Part shown: piece after piece, positions 1 to 5,864 of the stretch | Numbering within the stretch: position 1 is the first letter of the stretch | How the letters are laid out: every line of letters begins with the position of its first letter | Origin: Alphaproteobacteria bacterium | GTDB lineage: Bacteria; Pseudomonadota; Alphaproteobacteria; Caulobacterales; Maricaulaceae | Assembly (NCBI GenBank): GCA_030428405.1 | Contig: JAUIEH010000189.1 | Coordinates: 1 to 6,045 of the forward strand | Direction of reading: 5' to 3' | DNA length: 6,045 nt | Notes under the pieces: generated by a model | Database searches by the model: none | What the model saw: only the letters and a program-made list of their open reading frames with translations | Told to the model about the DNA's origin: nothing | Made by a program: the position numbers and the translations under genes

Positions 1-414
1 GAAGACGTCGCGCATGAAGTCGCAGCGAATGCGCAATATCTCAGGCGCAGCTTCAAGACGCGCCTCCTGATAGATGAAGGCGGTCAGTCCCTCGGCTTCC
101 GCGCCGAGGAGTTCCAGCACAATCTCAGCGCCGTTCGCGTCGCTCAGCGCAAAGCGCGGCTCCATATAAAGAGCGAGCCGCGCGAGCGTTTCCAGATCGT
201 CCAAGGTCGGCCGGTCCACGCCCATCACATCCGCGAGCGCGACTTCAGCGTCATGGGCGTGCAGACGATGCGTCACTTCGAGGATGGAACGCCGGTCGTT
301 CCACTCAATCGTTGTCAGCGCCGAATGGGCGCGATGAGCGAACGCGGGACGCGCGAGGATGCTTGCGCCAAACGCTGCGAGCGCTGCGCGCCGTGTCCAG
401 ACATAGCGGCTCAT
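1..414 (-). CDS. DUF6702 family exported protein, C-terminus cut by window edge
   Basis: The minus-strand frame from ATG at 414 is open for 138 codons to the left edge of the window, so the C-terminus (probably some tens of residues) is missing. The N-terminus looks like a twin-arginine signal: TRRAAL at residues 7-12, an Ala/Leu-rich stretch, then RPAFA with likely cleavage after Ala26. The mature part begins HRAHSALTTIEWN, followed by an LEVTHRLHAHDAEVAL stretch, a LYMEPRFALSD segment, an LELLGAEAEGL strand and a closing CDFMRDVF. This order (His near the mature start, T-x-IE-x-N, LE-x-T-x-R, D-x-E-x-AL, Y-x4-F, late D-V-F) matches my memory of DUF6702, a small family of unknown function found in Bacteroidota and Proteobacteria. 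The ATG overlaps the stop of the upstream M1 peptidase as ATGA and has no strong Shine-Dalgarno site, which suggests translational coupling. Function is unknown; an accessory or partner role for the peptidase is inference from the coupling. Confidence 0.85.
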   Translation of the reverse strand, partial: MSRYVWTRRAALAAFGASILARPAFAHRAHSALTTIEWNDRRSILEVTHRLHAHDAEVALADVMGVDRPTLDDLETLARLALYMEPRFALSDANGAEIVLELLGAEAEGLTAFIYQEARLEAAPEILRIRCDFMRDVF

Positions 415-3038
415 TCGTCGTCCGGCGGACCGGGTGCGTCTGGAGCGTCATCGCCGGCTTCTTCCAAGCGTCCCGCCTCGACCTCCGCCTCCTCCCCGGC
501 CTCATCCTCAGCCTCATCGGCATCGTCTGTATCCGCAACATCTGCGGGCGCACCGTCTTCCACAGGCGTCAACGGCGCAGCACCGGAAGCGTCCGCCTCT
601 TCGCCGCGCAGGTCCACGAGCATGTCGCGCATGAGATTTCGCTCGGTTGACGTCTCGCGATAAACCTCCAGGCGCGAGCGCGTGATCTGGCGGGGAAAGT
701 GATTGTCGCTCAGATCGGCGTCCGCGATTTCGCGGCGCGGGTCGAGTTCGATGGAGACGATCCGGCGCGGCTCGATGAAAAGGCGCGTCACTTCGCGGTG
801 ATTGCGCCGCCATATCTCGGCCGGCAGCATACGGAATTCCGTTTCGCCATCCTCAAACGTGATTTCAAGCGGCAGCGGCATGACCAGTCCGCCTTCATTG
901 GCGAAGTCGACGAAATAGACATACTCGCCCGCCTCAACTGCGCGCTCGAGGGCGGTGCGCTCCCAATTGGCGAGCCCGGCGGCGCCTTCGCCCGCCATCG
1001 CGGCCGCGAAAGCGTTGCGATCCGCATTGGAGACGGTGAAGGCGTCATTGTCATTGTAGAAATCGGAGAGGCCGGGATTGCGCTCGACATAGGTTTCGCG
1101 CCCCTCTTCGCGATTGCGGGCGTAAGTCAGCGCTTCAGGATGAACGTCCTCATCCAGCGTGCGCCGCTCGGCATATTCAACGTCCGGGTCCGGATTGGAA
1201 ATCTGATATTCGCGCACGTCCGCGATGGCGATGTCGACATGATCCGTTGAGTAAAACCAGCCGCGCCAGAACCAGTCGAGGTCGACGCCGGAAGCGTCCT
1301 CCATCGTGCGGAAGAAGTCCGCCGGCGTCGGACGACGAAAGCGCCAGCGCTGGGCATATTCGCGGAACGCAAAGTCGAATAATTCGCGCCCCATCACCGT
1401 CTCGCGCAATATCGTCAGCGCAGCAGCGGGCTTGGAATAGGCGTTGGGCCCGAACTGCAAGATGGCGTCGGACTGGGTCATGATCGGGACCTGATCCTCG
1501 CTCACCATATAAAACGGGATATAATCCAGCACGCTGACGAACTCGCCGCGGTTCCAGGCAGGAAAATCCTCCTCCCATTCGGTCTCCGCGACATATTCGA
1601 GAAACGTGTTCAGCCCCTCATCCATCCAGGTCCATTGACGCTCGTCGGAATTGACCGTCATCGGAAAATAGATGTGGCCGATTTCATGGATGATGACGCC
1701 GATCAGGCCGTATTTGGTCTGGCGCGAATAGCTGCGCCGATTGGTTTCGACATCGAGTTCGGGGCGATATCCGTTGAAGGTGATCATCGGATATTCCATC
1801 CCGCCGCGCGCCCAGGTGTTGACCGAAATCGCGTTGGGATAGGGGTATGGAAATGAGAACCGCGAATAGACCTCCATCGTGTGCGCCACCGCATGGGTGG
1901 AATAGCGCGACCACAATGGCTCGGCCTCGTTGGGGTAAAACGACATCGCCATGACGAAGTCGGGCGCCTCGCCCTCCCCGTCCTGTTCAACGCCCATGGC
2001 GTCCCAGATGAATTTGCGGCTGCTGGCCCAGGCGAAATCGCGCACATTTTCGGCGGAGAACCGCCAGGTGCGCGTATCGGTGACGCCGTACATTTCGTTT
2101 TCGAAGGCTTCTTCCGGCGTGACGATGAAGACGGGTTCGTCGGCATCGCGCGCTTCGCGCAATCGGGCGCGTTGTTCAGCACTCAGAACGGCGTTGGGGT
2201 TCTGCAGCTCGCCGGTGGCGGCGACGATGTGATCCGACGGCACGGTGATTTCGACGTCATAGTCGCCGAATTCGAGCGTGAACTCGCCGCGCCCGAGAAA
2301 TTGCTGGTTCGCCCAGCCGCTGTAATCCGTATACGCAGCCGCGCGCGGAAACCACTGCGCCGCGAAGAAAATCTCGGTGTCGGTGTCGTAGAAATACTCA
2401 TAGCCTGACCGGCCCGAGACATTGACCTGATCGATCAGATTATGCGCCCAATCAATGCGGATGACGGAGGTCTCTCCGGGCTCCAGCGGCTCGGCGAGAT
2501 CGATGCGCAGCATCGTGTCATTGATGACATGGTCGAGTTCACGTCCGCGCCCGTCGGCGACGAGTGAGAGCTCGAAGCCATATTCCTGGTCCTGAAAGGC
2601 CTGGTGCCGGCGCAATGCGGCATAGGTCAGCACATCAACGCCGCCATCCTCGATGACGGCGTGGCGGCCGCCGGCGCTTTCCGCCGTCTCGGACATGCGC
2701 GACATCGAGTCGTCACGAAACCGGTTCTGGTCGAGCTGAAACCAGACATAGCGCAGCGTGTCGGGCGAGTTATTCGTATACGTGACGGTCTCGGAGCCCG
2801 TCAGGCGGCGTTCGTCTTCATCGAGCACGACCTCGATGTCGTAGTCGACGCGCTGTTGCCAATATTGCGGACCCGGCGCGCCCGACGCCGTGCGATAGAC
2901 ATTGGGCGTCGGCAAGTCGACGTCGAGCTGGCGGAAGCGGTCTTCGAACTCGCCCACGGTCTGCCGGATGGCGTCGGCGATGGCCGGCGCCGACGCCAAC
3001 GCGGCCGCTACGGTCAGTCCAAGCAAGAATGCACGCAT
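411..3038 (-). CDS. M1 family zinc metallopeptidase, secreted, with acidic C-terminal tail
   Basis: A complete 875-residue aminopeptidase-type metalloenzyme. An N-terminal Sec signal is visible (MRAFLLGLTVAAALASAPA, likely cleaved after Ala19 or Ala23), placing it in the periplasm or outside the cell. Residues about 60-280 form the N-terminal beta domain, including an AQWFPR segment at 227-232. The catalytic domain has GGMEY at 412-416 in place of the canonical GAMEN exopeptidase motif, the zinc site HEIGH at 451-455 with the third ligand Glu474 exactly 18 residues after it, and Tyr534 in YSKPAAAL, 60 residues after Glu474, at the place of the catalytic tyrosine. Residues about 700-785 carry the conserved C-terminal block of this large M1 subgroup (PAEIWRRN, ELDP, DNHFPR). 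The last 63 residues (813-875) are a low-complexity acidic tail. The start is supported by a GGGGG stretch 4 nt upstream and by the signal peptide directly after it. The gene is coupled to the DUF6702 gene by ATGA. Likely an aminopeptidase on peptides outside the cytoplasm; substrate unknown. Confidence 0.95.
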   Translation of the reverse strand: MRAFLLGLTVAAALASAPAIADAIRQTVGEFEDRFRQLDVDLPTPNVYRTASGAPGPQYWQQRVDYDIEVVLDEDERRLTGSETVTYTNNSPDTLRYVWFQLDQNRFRDDSMSRMSETAESAGGRHAVIEDGGVDVLTYAALRRHQAFQDQEYGFELSLVADGRGRELDHVINDTMLRIDLAEPLEPGETSVIRIDWAHNLIDQVNVSGRSGYEYFYDTDTEIFFAAQWFPRAAAYTDYSGWANQQFLGRGEFTLEFGDYDVEITVPSDHIVAATGELQNPNAVLSAEQRARLREARDADEPVFIVTPEEAFENEMYGVTDTRTWRFSAENVRDFAWASSRKFIWDAMGVEQDGEGEAPDFVMAMSFYPNEAEPLWSRYSTHAVAHTMEVYSRFSFPYPYPNAISVNTWARGGMEYPMITFNGYRPELDVETNRRSYSRQTKYGLIGVIIHEIGHIYFPMTVNSDERQWTWMDEGLNTFLEYVAETEWEEDFPAWNRGEFVSVLDYIPFYMVSEDQVPIMTQSDAILQFGPNAYSKPAAALTILRETVMGRELFDFAFREYAQRWRFRRPTPADFFRTMEDASGVDLDWFWRGWFYSTDHVDIAIADVREYQISNPDPDVEYAERRTLDEDVHPEALTYARNREEGRETYVERNPGLSDFYNDNDAFTVSNADRNAFAAAMAGEGAAGLANWERTALERAVEAGEYVYFVDFANEGGLVMPLPLEITFEDGETEFRMLPAEIWRRNHREVTRLFIEPRRIVSIELDPRREIADADLSDNHFPRQITRSRLEVYRETSTERNLMRDMLVDLRGEEADASGAAPLTPVEDGAPADVADTDDADEAEDEAGEEAEVEAGRLEEAGDDAPDAPGPPDDE

Positions 3039-3042
3039 GACG

Positions 3043-3047
3043 CCCCC
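3043..3047 (-). promoter_or_regulatory. Possible Shine-Dalgarno site of the M1 peptidase
   Basis: On the minus strand GGGGG, followed by CGTC, precedes the ATG at 3038. It is G-rich rather than a textbook GGAGG, so initiation may be moderate. No nearby alternative in-frame start would keep the signal peptide at the N-terminus. The 121-bp gap 3039-3159 contains no other feature I can support: only a 5-bp GC stem (GTCGC/GCGAC) without a T run, and no well-spaced promoter pair. Confidence 0.4.
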
Positions 3048-3159
3048 AATATGCGATGGTCGGATGTCAGGCTAAAACAGGGGGCAGGCGCGGGTCGAGA
3101 CGGCGCGCGGCGAACGGTCGCGACGCAGCGACGCAATAGCGGCGGCTCGTGCCGAGGTC

Positions 3160-4578
3160 TCAGATGTGGATCACGCGGCCGTAAGCGTCGAGCACGCTCT
3201 CATGCATCATTTCCGAGAGCGTGGGATGCGGGAACACCGTGTCCATCAGCTCGGCCTCGGTCAGTTCGCCGGTCATTGCGACAGCATAGCCCTGGATCAG
3301 CTCGGTCACTTCGGCGCCGATCATATGCGCGCCCAAAAGCTCGCCCGTCTTGGCGTCGAATACGGTTTTGACCAGGCCCTCCGGCTCGCCGAGCGCGATG
3401 GCCTTGCCGTTGCCGATAAAGGGAAAGCGGCCGACCTTGACGTCCCTGCCCGCCTCTTTGGCCGCAGCTTCCGTCATGCCGACGCTGGCGACCTGCGGCA
3501 GGCAATAGGTGCAGCCGGGAATCTTGGCGACGTCAAGCGGATGCGTGTCGGTCTTACCGACCGCGCGTTCGACAGCGATGACGCCCTCATGGCTCGCCTT
3601 ATGCGCCAGCCAGGGCGGACCGGTCAGATCGCCGATCGCGGAGAGGCCTTTGACGCCGGTGGCGCCATAGCCGTCGACGACGACATGGCCGCGCTCGATC
3701 GAGGCGCCGACATCTTCGAGCCCGATGCCTTCGACATTGCCGACAATACCGATCGCCAGGATGACGCGGTCGGCCTCGATGATTTCGGTCTTACCGTCTT
3801 TCAGGGTCACGCTGGCTTTGACGACGCCGCCGCCCTTTTCGACCTTCGAGACCTGCGCCTCGGTCAGGATTTTCATGCCCTGTTTTTCAAACGCTTTGCG
3901 CGCGAGCTTGGAAATCTCGGCGTCTTCAACGGGCAAAACGCGGTCGAGCATCTCGACCACCGTGACCTCGGCGCCGAACGTCCTGAAGAAGCTCGCGAAC
4001 TCAATGCCTATTGCGCCTGAGCCGATGACCAGCAGCTTCTTGGGCATCGCATCGGGCACAAGCGCTTCTTTGTAAGTCCAGATGAACTCGCCATCCGGCT
4101 CCAGGCCGGCTTTCGGCAGCGTGCGTGCGCGCGCGCCCGTCGCCATGACGACATGCTTGGCGGTCAGCTTCTGCTCCTTGCCGTCCTTGCCCGTGACGAT
4201 GACGTTCGGCGCAGCGCTCCCCTTCTCCAGACGTCCTTCGCCTTCGATGACTTCGACCTTGTTTTTCTTGAGCAACATGCCGACGCCGCGCGAGAGCTGT
4301 GCGGCGACCTTGCGCGAGCGCTCGACCACTTTCGGCAGATCAAAGCTCGGCTTCTCACAGGATAACCCGAAAGCATCCGCATGCGTCATAAGGTGGAAGA
4401 TTTCGGAGGATCGCAAGAGCGCCTTGGTCGGGATGCAGCCCCAATTGAGGCAGATGCCGCCGAGATGTTCGCGTTCGACAATAGCGGTCTTCATGCCCAG
4501 CTGAGCCGCCCGGATGGCGGCGACATAGCCGCCCGGCCCAGAGCCCACGACGATCATGTCGAATTGCGAACCGGCCAT
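3160..4578 (-). CDS. lpdA: Dihydrolipoyl dehydrogenase (E3 component)
   Basis: A 472-residue FAD-dependent disulfide oxidoreductase that reoxidises the dihydrolipoyl groups of the pyruvate, 2-oxoglutarate or branched-chain 2-oxoacid dehydrogenase complexes (and glycine cleavage) with NAD+, in the cytoplasm. Visible motifs: FAD Rossmann loop GSGPGG at 12-17; redox-active pair Cys43 and Cys48 in GICLNWGCIP; NAD loop GSGAIG at 186-191 with Glu209 at the end of the second strand, typical of NAD+ preference; the second FAD motif AIGDL at 314-318; and the C-terminal interface dyad His451/Glu456 in HPTLSE. Length is normal for E3 and there is no N-terminal lipoyl domain. An in-frame ATG 30 codons upstream (4668) exists, but the start at 4578 is preferred: it has GGAGAA at ideal spacing, and the extra residues are Arg-rich and unlike the family. 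No E1 or E2 gene is adjacent in the window: the upstream neighbour is divergent and the downstream one is the M1 peptidase. So which complex it serves cannot be told here. Confidence 0.97.
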   Translation of the reverse strand: MAGSQFDMIVVGSGPGGYVAAIRAAQLGMKTAIVEREHLGGICLNWGCIPTKALLRSSEIFHLMTHADAFGLSCEKPSFDLPKVVERSRKVAAQLSRGVGMLLKKNKVEVIEGEGRLEKGSAAPNVIVTGKDGKEQKLTAKHVVMATGARARTLPKAGLEPDGEFIWTYKEALVPDAMPKKLLVIGSGAIGIEFASFFRTFGAEVTVVEMLDRVLPVEDAEISKLARKAFEKQGMKILTEAQVSKVEKGGGVVKASVTLKDGKTEIIEADRVILAIGIVGNVEGIGLEDVGASIERGHVVVDGYGATGVKGLSAIGDLTGPPWLAHKASHEGVIAVERAVGKTDTHPLDVAKIPGCTYCLPQVASVGMTEAAAKEAGRDVKVGRFPFIGNGKAIALGEPEGLVKTVFDAKTGELLGAHMIGAEVTELIQGYAVAMTGELTEAELMDTVFPHPTLSEMMHESVLDAYGRVIHI

Positions 4579-4582
4579 ATTG

Positions 4583-4588
4583 TTCTCC
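4583..4588 (-). promoter_or_regulatory. Shine-Dalgarno site fixing the lpdA start
   Basis: On the minus strand GGAGAA lies 4 nt before the ATG at 4578 (6 nt counted from GGAG). It decides in favour of this start over the longer in-frame ATG at 4668, which would place the site inside the coding region. Confidence 0.8.
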
Positions 4589-4671
4589 AATTTATTCGGG
4601 AGCCTGATGCGCGTGGCGGTTGCAAGCAATCGCGATCGTCGCGCGCGTCGTGGTGATGAGGCGTTCAATGC

Positions 4672-4699
4672 ATTGCATGGCTCACGCGGCGAACGTCAA
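4672..4699 (-). promoter_or_regulatory. Candidate sigma-70-type promoter for lpdA
   Basis: On the minus strand TTGACG (4699-4694, 5 of 6 to the TTGACA consensus) is followed after 16 nt by TGCAAT (4677-4672, 4 of 6 to TATAAT). Transcription would begin near 4665, leaving an untranslated leader of roughly 85-90 nt before the lpdA ATG. The perfect 10-bp palindrome CAATGCATTG at 4666-4675 overlaps the proposed -10 element and could be an operator. This is by-eye matching; alphaproteobacterial promoters are often weakly conserved at -10, so the call is tentative. The rest of the divergent gap 4579-4860 shows no supportable gene, RNA or terminator. Confidence 0.35.
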
Positions 4700-4848
4700 G
4701 GGGCCGCGCGCCGCCATCGCGACCAATCCCGCGGCGTGGACGAACAGTCGGCTATGGCTCAACGCCGAGCAACGCAGCGAAATGCAACCCAGGTCGACTT
4801 GGCTGGCGCTTCGTGCTCCGTTTCTCACACAAGTTTGCCGAACGAGCT

Positions 4849-4856
4849 GGGAGGAG
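4849..4856 (+). promoter_or_regulatory. Strong Shine-Dalgarno site of the haloalkane dehalogenase
   Basis: GGGAGGAG ends 4 nt before the ATG at 4861. This near-perfect site selects 4861 over the earlier in-frame ATG at 4813, whose 16 additional residues would be encoded across the ribosome binding site. Confidence 0.85.
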
Positions 4857-4860
4857 CGCG

Positions 4861-5778
4861 ATGCCGAGCGCGTCAGAAGTCGGTGAAGTCCTGAGAACGC
4901 CGGACGACCGGTTCGAGGGCCTGCCGGGTTGGGACTATGCGCCCAACTATGTCGAAGATCTGCCGGGCTATGAGGGCCTGCGGATGCATTATGTCGATGA
5001 AGGCCCCGCCGACGCCGCCGTCACCTTTCTCTGCCTGCATGGCGAGCCGAGCTGGTCTTATCTCTACCGCAAGATGGCGCCCGTCTTCACCGCCGCGGGC
5101 CACCGCGTCGTTGCGCCGGACTGGTTCGGCTTTGGGCGCTCTGACAAGCCCGTCAGTGATGAAGTCTATACTTTCGGCTTTCATCGCGGCTCTCTGAAGG
5201 CGTTCTTTGAGCGGATGAACCTCTCCAATGTCTGTTTGGTCGTTCAGGACTGGGGCGGGCTGTTGGGCCTCACCATTCCCAAAGATTATACCGAGCAGAT
5301 CACGCGGCTGTTGGTGATGAACACCGGCATCGGCATTGGTCGGCCGGCGGGCGACGGCTTTGACGCCTGGCGCGAGTTTAACGCCAGCCAGCCCGATCTC
5401 GCCGTCGGCGATCTGATGCAGCGCGCAACGCCGGTCCTCTCCGACGCCGAGGCCGCCGCCTATGACGCGCCCTTCCCCGACCAGCGCTACAAAGCCGGCG
5501 TGCGCCGCTTCCCGATGCTGGTTCAGACCTCGCCGGAGATGGAAGGCGTCGATGTCGGCCTCGACTCGATGAAATTCCTGTCCGAGCAATGGTCGGGCGA
5601 AAGCTTCATGGCGATCGGCATGCAGGACCCCGTGCTCGGCCCTAAGTTGATGCACGCCATGCGGCTGATGATCCGCAATTGTCCGGAGCCGATGGAAGTC
5701 GCGGACGCTGGCCATTTCGTACAGGAATGGGGCGGACCGATCGCGGAAGCGGCGCTGAAATCATTCAAGCTGAGCTGA
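4861..5778 (+). CDS. dhmA: Haloalkane dehalogenase, family 1 (DhlA/DhmA type)
   Basis: A 305-residue alpha/beta hydrolase, cytoplasmic (no signal peptide), expected to hydrolyse carbon-halogen bonds of haloalkanes to an alcohol plus halide. Recalled alignment to Xanthobacter DhlA is close along the whole length: LPGYEGLRMHYVDEG, HGEPSWSYLYRKM, FGFGRSDKPV, VVQDWGG, FPDQRYKAGVRRFP and CPEPMEVADAGHFVQEWG. The catalytic set is complete: nucleophile Asp130 in VVQDWGG; Glu62 (oxyanion hole, DhlA Glu56); halide-binding Trp131 and Trp170 (DhlA Trp125 and Trp175); acid Asp256 in GMQDPVLG (DhlA Asp260); base His285 (DhlA His289). The Asp-His spacing of 29 is the same as in DhlA. The cap domain between Asp130 and Trp170 is 11 residues shorter than in DhlA. 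The start at 4861 is set by GGGAGGAG. The gene is divergent from lpdA and followed after 86 bp by a hydroxy-acid oxidase gene on the same strand. The natural substrate is unknown; the symbol follows the common family-1 name and does not claim a measured substrate. Confidence 0.93.
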   Translation: MPSASEVGEVLRTPDDRFEGLPGWDYAPNYVEDLPGYEGLRMHYVDEGPADAAVTFLCLHGEPSWSYLYRKMAPVFTAAGHRVVAPDWFGFGRSDKPVSDEVYTFGFHRGSLKAFFERMNLSNVCLVVQDWGGLLGLTIPKDYTEQITRLLVMNTGIGIGRPAGDGFDAWREFNASQPDLAVGDLMQRATPVLSDAEAAAYDAPFPDQRYKAGVRRFPMLVQTSPEMEGVDVGLDSMKFLSEQWSGESFMAIGMQDPVLGPKLMHAMRLMIRNCPEPMEVADAGHFVQEWGGPIAEAALKSFKLS

Positions 5779-5852
5779 CGCGAACGCCGCGCGCTCAAGC
5801 TCAAGCGACGGCGCAGTGCGACAGAGCGGTTCACCACTGTGATAGCGATTGC

Positions 5853-5857
5853 AGGGA
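5853..5857 (+). promoter_or_regulatory. Shine-Dalgarno site of the hydroxy-acid oxidase gene
   Basis: AGGGA lies 7 nt before the ATG at 5865, a usable spacing. The 86-bp gap 5779-5864 holds no clear terminator (no stem followed by a T run), which permits read-through from the dehalogenase gene. Confidence 0.55.
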
Positions 5858-5864
5858 TTGAGAG

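Noticed and set aside
3095..3145. Terminator between lpdA and the M1 peptidase
   Set aside because: Only a short 5-bp GC stem is visible on the transcribed strand, with no T run after it.
2604..3371. Open frame of 255 codons on the plus strand spanning the peptidase start, the intergenic gap and the lpdA end
   Set aside because: It overlaps two well-supported genes antisense, and its product is an Arg-rich low-complexity string, typical of a spurious frame.
3166..4020. Open frame of 284 codons on the plus strand opposite lpdA
   Set aside because: Antisense to lpdA, whose motifs are intact; no recognisable domain and no convincing ribosome binding site.
4579..4668. 30-residue N-terminal extension of lpdA, conceivably a targeting peptide
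   Set aside because: GGAGAA at 4583-4588 would lie inside it, the family begins just before the FAD loop, and the extra residues are Arg-rich with no hydrophobic segment.
4799..4827. Possible dehalogenase promoter starting with TTGGCT at 4799
   Set aside because: No acceptable -10 element is found 16-18 nt downstream, so the promoter position is left open.
4813..4860. N-terminal extension of the dehalogenase from the earlier ATG at 4813
   Set aside because: The strong GGGAGGAG site at 4849-4856 and the match of DhlA-type proteins to the region after 4861 favour the shorter form.
4556..4894. Possible small gene in the divergent gap (overlapping plus-strand frames 4556-4894 and 4620-4886)
   Set aside because: Both overlap the lpdA start antisense and/or the dehalogenase start in another frame, have no ribosome binding site, and encode Arg/Ala-rich sequence of no recognisable family.
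4873..5715. Long open frame (280 codons) on the minus strand opposite the haloalkane dehalogenase
   Set aside because: It is fully antisense to a gene with complete catalytic motifs; its translation is His/Arg-rich without a recognisable domain, as expected of a GC-rich shadow frame.
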